A DNA stretch of 37,907 bases, taken from Zoogloea sp. Its GTDB lineage: Bacteria > Pseudomonadota > Gammaproteobacteria > Burkholderiales > Rhodocyclaceae. The notes under the pieces were generated by a model. It saw only the letters and a program-made list of their open reading frames with translations. It made no database searches and was not told the origin of the DNA. The DNA is taken from assembly GCA_009026175.1 (NCBI GenBank), contig WBTZ01000037.1, forward strand, positions 1 through 37,907, written 5' to 3'. Position 1 is the stretch's first letter. Each line of letters starts with the position of its first letter. Shown in pieces: positions 29,226 to 36,995 of this stretch. The position numbers were made by a program, and so were the translations under genes.

Positions 29226-29789
29226 TCAATCCATCCAGACCAGGCGCAGGCGCAGGCCGCGGCAGGCCCCCATGACAATGGAAAAGGTGATCCCGCCATC
29301 CGCCTCCAGGATCGTCTGGCCGGTCTCCAGTTCCTGCCAGGCCCCGTCGTCTCCCAGGCGGAAGCGTGCCTCGTCGATGGGCTCGAAGCCTTCGAACCTG
29401 ACGTCGAGCCCCAGCGTGTACGGCAGGTGATCCGGAATACCCGTCTGGTGGGCCAGCTTGATCTCCGCCTGGCCGTTCCGGAAAGCCAGCTCCAGCACGC
29501 GCAAGGACGGCACGTCGGCCGGGTACAGCAGGGCGGTGGCATTGCTCGTCCCGCGGAACAGCAGCTGCGCCCCCGATTGCAGCGGCCACTCGCTCAAGCC
29601 GTCGGGCAGGGGCTGTCGCGCCGCATCGCGATCCGGCCGGACCTCCACGCGGGACCCGGGCAGGCCGGGCCGCTCCCGCATCTCGAGCCGCGACGGCAGG
29701 GCCTCCGCCCACTGGTAGCCGAGGTCCAGGGTGGCCTCCAGCTGGTCTGGATTCACGCAGATGACGCGGGCAAGTCTGGTTTCGGTCAT
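29226..29789 (-). CDS. Unknown 187-residue beta-rich protein coupled to the 1239-residue gene
   Basis: No family was recognised. There is no signal peptide, membrane segment or Cys pair. The sequence alternates hydrophobic and charged residues in short strands (LRVLELAFRNGQAEIKLAH, LGLDVRFEGFEPIDEARFRLG, GITFSIVMGACRGLRLRLVWMD), suggesting a beta-sandwich. ATG 29789 has GGGAG about 7 bases upstream and overlaps the stop of the large upstream gene by 4 nt, so the two proteins are probably made in fixed ratio. It could be a binding partner, chaperone, immunity factor or second component of the large protein. It converges on glyA with a 15-bp gap. Confidence 0.75.
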   Translation of the reverse strand: MTETRLARVICVNPDQLEATLDLGYQWAEALPSRLEMRERPGLPGSRVEVRPDRDAARQPLPDGLSEWPLQSGAQLLFRGTSNATALLYPADVPSLRVLELAFRNGQAEIKLAHQTGIPDHLPYTLGLDVRFEGFEPIDEARFRLGDDGAWQELETGQTILEADGGITFSIVMGACRGLRLRLVWMD

Positions 29790-32700
29790 GACTTTTCTCC
29801 CTTCGGGATGTCGTCGAAGATGGCTGCGGCTATCGCTGCCATGACCCCGCCGGCGAAATAGATCACGCCATCGGCCGTCGCCGACGCGCCCACCATCACG
29901 GCCCCCGCCGGAGCCAGGGCCCCACCCTTCTGCGTGACCTCATAGCCGACGGGCAAGCCCAGCTGGGTCAGCTTGCGCACCTGCAACAGCAGGCTGGCGC
30001 TATGTTCGAAGTAGTGCTTGTCGGCGTCTTTCCCGGCCAGCTTGCCCGGCCCCGCGGCCAGCGACCAGATATGCCAGATCCCGAACACCACGCCAGAGCC
30101 CACGGAGACGAAGGACCAGATCCAGACCTGGAAGTTGGCCGGGGCGTTGATGCTGATGGCAAGGACCAGGGGAATGCCGATGGCCGCAATGGCGCCCACC
30201 GCCATCATCAGCGCCGAGTTGTCCTTGGTCAGCCGGTCCCAGACGAGGTCGCTCTTGAACGCCGCCAGGAGACCGGCGTAACCCGTCAGCCCCCAGTCGA
30301 TGACGAAGGCGAAGCGCCCCAGCCAGGTCAGGCCCTGGGTGAGCTTGCCCCCGCTCTGCTGGCTCAGGTTGACCAGCCTCAATGCGTTCTCCGCGGCGGA
30401 GATGGGTCCCCGCAGCAGCCCGTACCACGCCGCGTAGCAGATGTCCCGGACGCCGGCGAGGATCGGATAGACATCGTCGATCTGCTTGCGCATGGCCTTG
30501 AGCTCCGCATCGGAGTCAGCCTCCCGCACGGGCGCCCCCTCACCCTCCCGGGCCGACACTCGCAGTGCCCCGGCGTCCCGCTGCAACAGGTGCCGGAGCA
30601 CCGCGAAGCCGCTCACCAGCTGCTCGGCGCTGCGATCTCCCTCGGCGAGGACCTTCTTACCGGTGAGGGCGTGATAGACCAGCACACCCGGCGCGGTGAA
30701 CAGCAGACAGGCCAGGTCCAGCACGCTGAGATCGGCACCGGCGATGCCGCGGTACAGGGAATTGACCCAGCCCATGGCCGGGCTCAGGCTCAGCACCGGC
30801 GCCTCGAGGAATTCGCGGACCAGCCGGATGATCTCGGCCAGCACTTCGAAGAGCAGCGTCTGCAGGATGTCGGCCACGTCGAAGAGCATCAGCACCAGCG
30901 GGCGCAGGACCACCAGCAGGTCGCTGAGGAGCAGCCCGAGGCCATCGGCCAGCGAGGTCTTGCCGTCGAACAGGCGGAGCAGGTCCTGCAGCGGCGCCAC
31001 CAGCTTGTCGCCTTGGGCAAACTCGCGGGCGTGGCCGAGCAGGGTCTCGAGCCGGTCCTTCAGGCGCTGCGAGAAGCTCTGGTGAAACTTCGCCTCCCCG
31101 CCGGGCACCGCGTGATGAAAGCTGAGGGCCTTGCCACCATGGTCCTGCACTCCATGCATGACGGTGATGCCGCCCTGCGGATCGGCCTGGCAGGTCTTGC
31201 GCCCGGCCAGCTTGCCGATCGCCTCCTGCATGAGCTGGTCGGCACGCTCACGCGCGGCGCCGATCTTGCTCGACAGCAGGACTGGCAGGGTCTCGCCGAC
31301 GAGCGCCTCCATGTCGATGAGCGTCCCCCTGATGCAGGCCTTGACCAGGTCCTTGCAGCGCAGCACATCGTCCCAGCCCAGCACTTCGCCGAGGTAGTGC
31401 AGGAAGCGCTTGCCGATGTCCACCGCCTTGTTGGCCACCGTGCCGACCCAGTTGAGGAAGCCATCCACGCCCTGGACGATCTGCGAGGCCGCCGCGCTGA
31501 GGAATTCATGCACCGCATCGACCGTCTTGACGATCAGGCGCACCCCCTCCTCCACCACGTGCACGACGAACTCCACCACCTTGTGGACGCACTGCTTGAA
31601 CCAGCTCCAGAAGCGCGCAAAGGTGGATGGCTCGCCGGCGGACGCCGCCACCGGCCGCGCGGCCAGCTCCGCCTGGGTGGGGTGGTGGAAGACCAGGCCC
31701 GCCTCCGTGCGCCGGGCCACGATGGCCACCCCGTGCCGCGCCGGAGCGCCGGCCAGCGTGCGGCGCAGGCGCGCCTGGGCCGGGTGGTCGGCACCGTCAT
31801 GCAAGGCCTTGAGGGCCGCCGTCTGCAGCACTTGGGTCAGGCTGGCGGCGTCTTCGGGCTTGATCGTGTCCGGCAGCACGCCGGCCGCGGTGAGCTGCGC
31901 CGGATCGATGCTGAAGCGGCGGTCGAGCCCCGCCAGGCGGCGCAGGGCACCGTCGTGGGGCCGGAAGCAGGCTTCGGGGATGTGCGGCTCGTCCGGCAGG
32001 CTGACCAGGATCTCCGGCGCCTCGATGCCCTCCTCGCGGAAGCGGAAGCTGGCGCTGCCTGTCTCGCCGCTGCGGATCAGGAAGGGCCGCTCCGCCGTCA
32101 GGCGCCACAGCTTGCCCTGGTATTCGATGGTGGCCGGGCGCCGGCTGCGGATGGCCAGGGCAACGTCGGGCAGCGCCTGACCCAACACCGTGACCGGGCT
32201 CAGGCTGATCTGGTGGACCACCGCCGAGGCGGGCTCCGCAGCCGCCTGCGCCGGGATGCAGACCTCCGAGCGGCCCCACACCTCGCCCTCGCCGGCGTGG
32301 GCATACATGACCACCGCGGCGTCGTTCAATTCGAACACCGCCGGCGTGCCCGGCGCATGCGCCGGCACCTTGATGGCGCGCGCCTGCTGGCCGGTGGGCG
32401 TCCAGCGCAGGGCCGCCGGGCCGGCCTGCAGATCCCACTCGCCGAACCACACCAGGTCGCTGTCGCCCACCGCATACACGCGCAGCGCGCCATCGCCGGC
32501 AAAGGAATAAGTGACTTCGGTGACCCGCGCCGGCCCGTCCGCCCTGCCGCTCAACACCTCGACGCGGGCCTGCCCCGGCGACTCGCCGAACTGCACGGCC
32601 GTCAGGCCACCCTCCTTGCCGACCAGGAGCAGGCCGGCGCAGGTGCCGGACGGGGCCACCAGCGGCGTCATGGCCGACGCATCGTCCGCCTCGATGCGGG

Positions 32701-33505
32701 CGGGCAGCGTCAGCCGCTGCGCCGCCTGCAGGTCCACCCGGACCCTCACCGCGTCGACGTCCTCGTCCGGATCGGCATGCAGCCCGGCCGGGAAGAAGGC
32801 CAGGCTGTCCCCCTCCAGCCGCGCCAGGTGCAGGGCCCGGGCCTCACCCAGGGCCAGCAGCCGGTCTATGCCCTGCAGCGGCACATCGAACAGCAGCGCC
32901 CGGGTGTGCCCATCCCCGTGGTAGAGGTAGCCGCCCAGGCCGCTCCGGCGCTCGCGGTAGGCCCGGGTGGCGCACAGCTCGAGGATGCGGCTGCCGCCGT
33001 CCGGCAAGGCCACGAAACCCGAGCAGGCCACCGCAAACTGCGCATCCACATTCCACGGCTGGTGCTCCCGCGAGGCGGGCAGCCGCGCCCATCCGCTGCC
33101 AGGGCGGTGCTCCAGCATGACCAGCACGAACTGCTTGTGCACCGTCATCGCGGCAATGGCGAGCAGGATGCGCTGCCCGTCATGCTCTCCGCCGGGCAGC
33201 GCCTCGTGCACCACGGCGTCGGCACGCCAGACCGTCGCGTTCCGCAGCTCGGGCAGGGGAAAGACCTCCCGGGTCCATTCGGTGCCGCCCTGCTCGGGCG
33301 TCGTCAGGTGCTGCAGCTCCCCGCTGGCGCACACCAGCAGCAGCTCCTGGCCACCGGCGCCGGCAGCCTGCCGGCGCTTGGGCACAAGCGCCAGCGGCGT
33401 GCTGGCCTGGCCCAGGTCGAACCTGAGGGTGGAGGGGAAGTAATCGTGGACGGTGGCCGTGGCCGGGACGACGGCGTTGGGCTTGAGGGTGTTGCTGCGC
33501 GGCAT
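29786..33505 (-). CDS. Unknown 1239-residue protein: beta-rich N-terminus, long helical/hydrophobic C-terminus
   Basis: I do not recognise this family. Residues about 20-415 show repeated short strand blocks ending in Gly/Asp turns (QELLLVCASGELQHL, GLLLVGKEGGLTAVQF, RVYAVGDSDLVWFGEWDL), like a beta-propeller. Residues about 415-620 are mixed. From about 628 the protein is nearly all helical, with amphipathic helices (FKQCVHKVVEFVVHVVEEGV) and a strongly hydrophobic stretch at about 852-900. Predicted membrane helices lie at about 1102-1122, 1125-1153 and 1198-1228. There is no signal peptide. ATG 33505 has AAGGA 7 bases upstream; the frame open from 33565 adds nothing. It is coupled by ATGA to the 187-residue gene. 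A binding head plus a helical membrane-active tail resembles large pore-forming toxins, but that is inference from architecture only. Confidence 0.8.
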   Translation of the reverse strand: MPRSNTLKPNAVVPATATVHDYFPSTLRFDLGQASTPLALVPKRRQAAGAGGQELLLVCASGELQHLTTPEQGGTEWTREVFPLPELRNATVWRADAVVHEALPGGEHDGQRILLAIAAMTVHKQFVLVMLEHRPGSGWARLPASREHQPWNVDAQFAVACSGFVALPDGGSRILELCATRAYRERRSGLGGYLYHGDGHTRALLFDVPLQGIDRLLALGEARALHLARLEGDSLAFFPAGLHADPDEDVDAVRVRVDLQAAQRLTLPARIEADDASAMTPLVAPSGTCAGLLLVGKEGGLTAVQFGESPGQARVEVLSGRADGPARVTEVTYSFAGDGALRVYAVGDSDLVWFGEWDLQAGPAALRWTPTGQQARAIKVPAHAPGTPAVFELNDAAVVMYAHAGEGEVWGRSEVCIPAQAAAEPASAVVHQISLSPVTVLGQALPDVALAIRSRRPATIEYQGKLWRLTAERPFLIRSGETGSASFRFREEGIEAPEILVSLPDEPHIPEACFRPHDGALRRLAGLDRRFSIDPAQLTAAGVLPDTIKPEDAASLTQVLQTAALKALHDGADHPAQARLRRTLAGAPARHGVAIVARRTEAGLVFHHPTQAELAARPVAASAGEPSTFARFWSWFKQCVHKVVEFVVHVVEEGVRLIVKTVDAVHEFLSAAASQIVQGVDGFLNWVGTVANKAVDIGKRFLHYLGEVLGWDDVLRCKDLVKACIRGTLIDMEALVGETLPVLLSSKIGAARERADQLMQEAIGKLAGRKTCQADPQGGITVMHGVQDHGGKALSFHHAVPGGEAKFHQSFSQRLKDRLETLLGHAREFAQGDKLVAPLQDLLRLFDGKTSLADGLGLLLSDLLVVLRPLVLMLFDVADILQTLLFEVLAEIIRLVREFLEAPVLSLSPAMGWVNSLYRGIAGADLSVLDLACLLFTAPGVLVYHALTGKKVLAEGDRSAEQLVSGFAVLRHLLQRDAGALRVSAREGEGAPVREADSDAELKAMRKQIDDVYPILAGVRDICYAAWYGLLRGPISAAENALRLVNLSQQSGGKLTQGLTWLGRFAFVIDWGLTGYAGLLAAFKSDLVWDRLTKDNSALMMAVGAIAAIGIPLVLAISINAPANFQVWIWSFVSVGSGVVFGIWHIWSLAAGPGKLAGKDADKHYFEHSASLLLQVRKLTQLGLPVGYEVTQKGGALAPAGAVMVGASATADGVIYFAGGVMAAIAAAIFDDIPKGEKS

Positions 33506-33811
33506 GTCAGTTCCTTGTGCGGGAGCGGGGATGGGCACATGCCGCCCGGCTATACCGGCCAGCAAAAAATGCCGTTGCGATTATGCCGTAGACATCTACA
33601 CGCCATGCAACACAAATTTACAATGGCGCACCAACACGGCAAGGCCCACACACACAGCCCCTGCAGCGGCCCTGCGGAGCCCCCCCCCCGGGCCTTGAAT
33701 GACAAACGCCGTGCAGGCATCCCACTTGTCATGAACGCGGATGTGGCGTCTAATCCGCCCCGCTCAAGCACCTCACATCCGCTTGACGAGAACCCGGGAG
33801 CCCACGATCCG
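33506..33811. other. 306-bp intergenic region between the 1239-residue gene and the small membrane protein gene
   Basis: This divergent control region contains a candidate minus-strand promoter with an embedded dyad (33580-33610), an AT-rich patch around 33606-33625 and a run of ten C near 33680. No RNA gene or convincing additional reading frame was seen. Confidence 0.5.
33580..33610 (-). promoter_or_regulatory. Candidate promoter with dyad for the 1239-residue gene
   Basis: On the minus strand TTGCAT (33605-33610) and CATAAT (33580-33585) are 19 bp apart, a wide spacing. A perfect GTAGA-TG-TCTAC dyad (33588-33599) lies between them, where a repressor or MerR-type activator would act; MerR-type promoters characteristically have 19-bp spacers. 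Position 75-105 bp upstream of the ATG. Suggestive only. Confidence 0.35.
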
Positions 33812-34195
33812 ATGCGATTCCGCCCGACGCCATCAACAGTGCTTTGCCTGGCCAGCTGCGCGGCCGCCTTGCTCCTGCCCTTCACTGTCGTGGGGCTGCC
33901 CGCATCCGCCAGCGCCATTCTTGGCGTCTCGCTGCTCGCCCTGCCCTTCCTGACCTTGAGTGCCGCCACCCTGTTCACCGCGGGTCGGCTCGCCAACTCA
34001 CTGCTTGTCCTGCTGTCCCTACTCGCTTTCATCCCTTGGCTCGTCAGCGTCGGCGCCACGGCATGGTTTCAGCTCGGCCTGATCGGCGCGGCCTTCCTGG
34101 GTGCCCTCATGGGTCTGGCTGCAGCTTTCCTGGCCTGGCTTGTTCACCGCTTCGCACAGCGCCGGCCTGGTACTGAGGCACAGAGTGGGACCTGA
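33812..34195 (+). CDS. Small four-helix membrane protein of unknown function
   Basis: 127 residues. The sequence reads as four hydrophobic helices with short turns: VLCLASCAAALLLPFTVVG, ILGVSLLALPFLTLSAATLF, LANSLLVLLSLLAFIPWLV, then LIGAAFLGALMGLAAAFLAW, ending in a basic tail (HRFAQRR). ATG 33812 has CGGGAG about 11 bases upstream. The same frame is open far to the left, but that part is antisense to the 1239-residue gene and is not protein-like; only this end has coherent membrane character. It is the first of four plus-strand genes in a less GC-rich block. No family was recognised. Confidence 0.6.
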   Translation: MRFRPTPSTVLCLASCAAALLLPFTVVGLPASASAILGVSLLALPFLTLSAATLFTAGRLANSLLVLLSLLAFIPWLVSVGATAWFQLGLIGAAFLGALMGLAAAFLAWLVHRFAQRRPGTEAQSGT

Positions 34196-34240
34196 CATGC
34201 GGGGCGACCGGACACTCCCCATACCACCCGGGACACCATC

Positions 34241-34822
34241 ATGAGCATGCTGTGCAAGCTGTATCGAATCACTCCCGACCACATCCCGAAGCTGAAAGAC
34301 CGCCCGGACGCCCTCGGTGAGCTGCTTGACCTTGCACCGCCTCCTTCTCCGAAGGCCAGCTTCTTGTCCAGGCTTCTTGGGCGGCCAGCGACACAAGCGC
34401 CGATGCCAGAGCGGGAGTTTGCGCCCATCGCCGGAAGTGACATTTTCGAACTCGATCAAGCCTGGCACATCCTGCATTTTCTCTTTTCGGGCAGCAACAC
34501 AGAGGGCAGCTGGCCTTCTGCATTTCTGATGTCTGGTGGAGAGGAAATAGGACCGGATCGGGGCTATGGGCCGGTCCGCCTCCTTGCCCCGGCGCTTTCA
34601 AGGGAGATTTCTGCTTTTCTCAATACCCGGTCGTTCGAGGCACTCGATGCCGCTTACGTCGCCAGCGACATTGAGGCTGCCGAGATCTACTGGCAGGCCT
34701 CCCCGGAACCCACCGAACGGCAACGACAAGTGGACGAACTGTGGCGTGTCGTCAGCGACCTTCAAGCCTTCTTTGAACGCACCGTGCAAACGGACAGCGC
34801 GACGCTCGTCTCCATCTACTGA
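34241..34822 (+). CDS. DUF1877/YfbM-family protein
   Basis: 193 residues. Matches the YfbM/DUF1877 pattern: MSMLCKLYRITP start, FELDQAWHILHFLFSG in the centre, FLMSGGEEIGPDRGYGPVRLL, an EISAFLNTRSFEALDAAY helix, and a final helix FFERTVQTDSATLVSIY. This soluble family has no established function; members occur singly in many proteobacteria and in toxin-rich accessory regions. ATG 34241 has no strong ribosome site; ATG 34247 is a near alternative. It lies in the less GC-rich plus-strand block. Confidence 0.82.
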   Translation: MSMLCKLYRITPDHIPKLKDRPDALGELLDLAPPPSPKASFLSRLLGRPATQAPMPEREFAPIAGSDIFELDQAWHILHFLFSGSNTEGSWPSAFLMSGGEEIGPDRGYGPVRLLAPALSREISAFLNTRSFEALDAAYVASDIEAAEIYWQASPEPTERQRQVDELWRVVSDLQAFFERTVQTDSATLVSIY

Positions 34823-34889
34823 GGTGACGCCCCCTTTCCGCCAACCAGTCTGCCGCTCACGTCGAAGGTTCTGTGGCAACAAAGGCCCC

Positions 34890-35330
34890 ATGCGCCACAC
34901 TGCCATCACCCTTATTTTGCTCGCCGCGCTTGCCGGATGTTCTGGGCCAGAGACGGATGCCAGGATGCAGCGCCACTACGAGAACAGGAAGGAGCATTTC
35001 CACAATCTTGTCATGGGCCCCCACTGCCAGATCGAGAAAAGCAAGATACTTTGGCGGAATGAAGACACCGAAGACAACGCCCTCTGTCGGGAACTACTGA
35101 CCAGGGTCGAGGCCGACGGCGTGGCTATCGACCCCGGTTCAGGCGGGATCATGATTATTCCGAGCCAGCGAGGCTATTCCAGCCACCAGAAAGGCTACAT
35201 CTTCTCTCCAAAGGCGTTGGCGCCGCTGTACCCCTCGCTCGACGAACACCCGCCAGACCTGCAGCCCTATCAGATGGGATTCAAGAGGATCGACGAGAAC
35301 TGGTACATCACTTACGAATATGTCAATTGA
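34890..35330 (+). CDS. Small lipoprotein of unknown function
   Basis: 146 residues. The N-terminus is a type II signal peptide: MRHTAITLILLAALAGCSG, with lipobox LAGC and the acylated Cys at residue 17. The mature part is mixed and Tyr/His-rich (RMQRHYENRKEHFHNL, GGIMIIPSQRGYSSHQKG, FKRIDENWYITYEYVN), with Cys in GPHCQIEK and NALCREL. No family was recognised. ATG 34890 has AAAGG 4-5 bases upstream. It ends inside the leader of the methyltransferase gene, so the two are likely on one message. Confidence 0.78.
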   Translation: MRHTAITLILLAALAGCSGPETDARMQRHYENRKEHFHNLVMGPHCQIEKSKILWRNEDTEDNALCRELLTRVEADGVAIDPGSGGIMIIPSQRGYSSHQKGYIFSPKALAPLYPSLDEHPPDLQPYQMGFKRIDENWYITYEYVN

Positions 35331-35352
35331 CATGCACAGGAGGAAACCCGCT

Positions 35353-35979
35353 GTGACCATCGACCGCTTTGCACATAAGGCCCACAACTATGAACAGAAC
35401 CCAGACCGCGTGGACAATGTTGCGAACATTGCCAGGTCTGTTCTGGAGGGCATCGCATTCGACCGGTCAATGCACATCGTCGATTTTGGCTCTGGCACAG
35501 GCTTGTTATTGGAAAAGATCGCCCCCTACGTCGGGAAGATCACTGCGGTGGACATTTCCCGATCCATGAATCTGCAGCTACGCGAAAAGAAGGACCGCCT
35601 TGCCTGCGACATCGACATATTGGAAGTGGACCTCGAGAAGACAAGCATTCCGCTTCAGGTTGATGGCATCGTGTCGTCCATGACGATGCACCATGTTGCG
35701 GATGTCGAGGCCATGTTCGTCAAGTTCTATTCAATGCTCAAGGCCGGGGGCTTCATCGCCATATCGGATCTCGACACGGAGGATGGCAGTTTCCATACCG
35801 AGGACACCGGCGTTTTCCATCATGGTTTTGATCGAGGTGCTTTTGCCGAAGCGGCCAGCAAAGCCGGCTTCCAGTGCGCAAAAGTGTCTTCCGCCAGCGT
35901 GGTACACAAGCCGCAAGGTGACTACGGGGTGTTCCTGCTCACGGCAACCCGCCCGGCACAGGCGTTCATCGACGCCTGA
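35353..35979 (+). CDS. Class I SAM-dependent methyltransferase
   Basis: 208 residues. Motif I is HIVDFGSGTGLLLEKIAPY; the acidic motif II is KITAVDISRSM; post-motif regions are LEVDLEKTSIPLQVDGIVSSMTMHHV and FYSMLKAGGFIAISDLDTEDG. This is the Methyltransf_11/25 type, so the substrate is a small molecule or unknown. GTG 35353 is chosen because a perfect AGGAGG (35338-35343) lies 9 bases upstream; ATG 35320 and 35332 would place that site inside the coding part. The GTG start also gives the family-like N-terminus MTIDRFAHKAHNYEQN. Base composition is unusually AT-rich for the window (29 of 60 G+C in 35461-35520), a sign of recent acquisition. Confidence 0.9.
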   Translation: MTIDRFAHKAHNYEQNPDRVDNVANIARSVLEGIAFDRSMHIVDFGSGTGLLLEKIAPYVGKITAVDISRSMNLQLREKKDRLACDIDILEVDLEKTSIPLQVDGIVSSMTMHHVADVEAMFVKFYSMLKAGGFIAISDLDTEDGSFHTEDTGVFHHGFDRGAFAEAASKAGFQCAKVSSASVVHKPQGDYGVFLLTATRPAQAFIDA

Positions 35980-35994
35980 CCGCAAGCACACGCC

Positions 35995-36066
35995 CTGCAG
36001 GGGCGACTTCAGTCGCCTATCGCGCGTTGATCAGGCGCCGGCGGACGGCTGAAGCCGCCCCTGCAG
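35995..36066. repeat. REP-like inverted-repeat element (BIME-type) between convergent genes
   Basis: Outer arms of 18 nt (35995-36012 and 36049-36066) are complementary at 17 of 18 positions. The left half also folds alone as GGCGACT-TC-AGTCGCC (36002-36017). The arm core is shared with the palindrome at 502-533. Both copies lie between convergent genes, here the methyltransferase and the thioredoxin gene, suggesting a dispersed REP family reused as bidirectional terminator. Confidence 0.75.
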
Positions 36067-36073
36067 ACCCCAC

Positions 36074-36916
36074 CTAGTTCAGATACATCGACAGATCCCG
36101 GCGGGCCATCGCCACGGCGCGGAGGTCGGGGCACAGGGGGAACCATTCGAGCAGGCGGCCGCGGGCGCGGTCGCGGGCTTCGGCCTTGTCGCGCAGCACC
36201 ACCTCCAGCAACTGGCCGAAGGCATCGGACCATTCGTTGCGCTGGGCCAGCAGGGTGGCCAGGCCGAAGCGGGCTTCGAAATCCTTCGCGTCGGCCTCCA
36301 GCCGCCCCCGCAGGGCGGCTTCATCCTCCATCCCGCCTTCGCCGGCCAGGTCGAGGCGGGCCTTCAGCCTGAGCCAGTTGTCGTCGCGCTCTCGCGCCGG
36401 CACCGACTCCAGGCCGGCCAGGGCTTCATCGGGCAGGCCAGCGTCGATCAGCGCGGCCACCAGGTCCAGCACGATGGCCAGGCGGCCGCCCGACAGCTCG
36501 GCCGCCTGGCGCAGCAGTTCAACCCGCTCCAGGGGCTCGGCCCGGCCCGCGGCGGCATGGCGCAGGCGCTCCGCCTCGTCGGGCAGGTGGGCATCCAGGA
36601 AGGCCCGCACCTGCCCTTCCGGCAGGGCACCCATGAATTCGTCCACCACCTCGCCGCCGATGAACAACTTCACCGCCGGGATGCTGCGCACCGCGTAGCG
36701 GGCGGCCACCGCCTGGGCCTCGTCGGAGTTGATCTTGACCAGCACGAAGCGCCCGCCGTATTCCCGCGCCAGCTGCTCGAGCAGCGGCTTGAGCGTCTTG
36801 CAGGGGCCGCACCAGGGCGCCCAGAAATCCACCAGCACGGGCACCCGGCGGGACAGGGCGAGGACCTTGGAATCGAACTCGGACTCGATGATGTCGATGG
36901 CGAAATCGTGGCTCAT
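36074..36916 (-). CDS. Thioredoxin-TPR protein (YbbN/CnoX-like)
   Basis: 280 residues. The N-terminal thioredoxin domain (about 1-110) keeps the redox-active WCGPC (C36/C39), VDFWAPWCGPCKTLKPLL and the cis-Pro loop SIPAVKLF. The C-terminal half (about 115-280) is helical, with TPR-like repeats (QAAELSGGRLAIVLDLVAALIDAG; LATLLAQRNEWSDAFGQLLEVV). This is the YbbN/CnoX co-chaperone architecture; E. coli YbbN has lost the active CxxC, whereas this one retains it, so it may both hold and reduce client proteins. ATG 36916 is preferred over TTG 36925; no strong ribosome site is seen. It follows hrpA by 79 bp on the same strand. Confidence 0.92.
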   Translation of the reverse strand: MSHDFAIDIIESEFDSKVLALSRRVPVLVDFWAPWCGPCKTLKPLLEQLAREYGGRFVLVKINSDEAQAVAARYAVRSIPAVKLFIGGEVVDEFMGALPEGQVRAFLDAHLPDEAERLRHAAAGRAEPLERVELLRQAAELSGGRLAIVLDLVAALIDAGLPDEALAGLESVPARERDDNWLRLKARLDLAGEGGMEDEAALRGRLEADAKDFEARFGLATLLAQRNEWSDAFGQLLEVVLRDKAEARDRARGRLLEWFPLCPDLRAVAMARRDLSMYLN

Positions 36917-36995
36917 GGCAGGCAAGGAATGAAGTTGATACGGGGAGAATCGGGCTTCCCGCGCCGGGATTCAAGCCCCTCGTGCGCCGCCGCCC

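Noticed and set aside
33675-33690. C-run near 33680 as a G-quadruplex
   Set aside because: A single long C tract without four separate runs; not enough for a quadruplex claim.
30002-33811. Plus-strand open frame covering most of the 1239-residue gene
   Set aside because: Antisense part is not protein-like. Only its right end (33812-34195), outside the large gene, has coherent membrane helices and is reported. The minus strand is preferred because it has ribosome sites, gene coupling and sensible helices.
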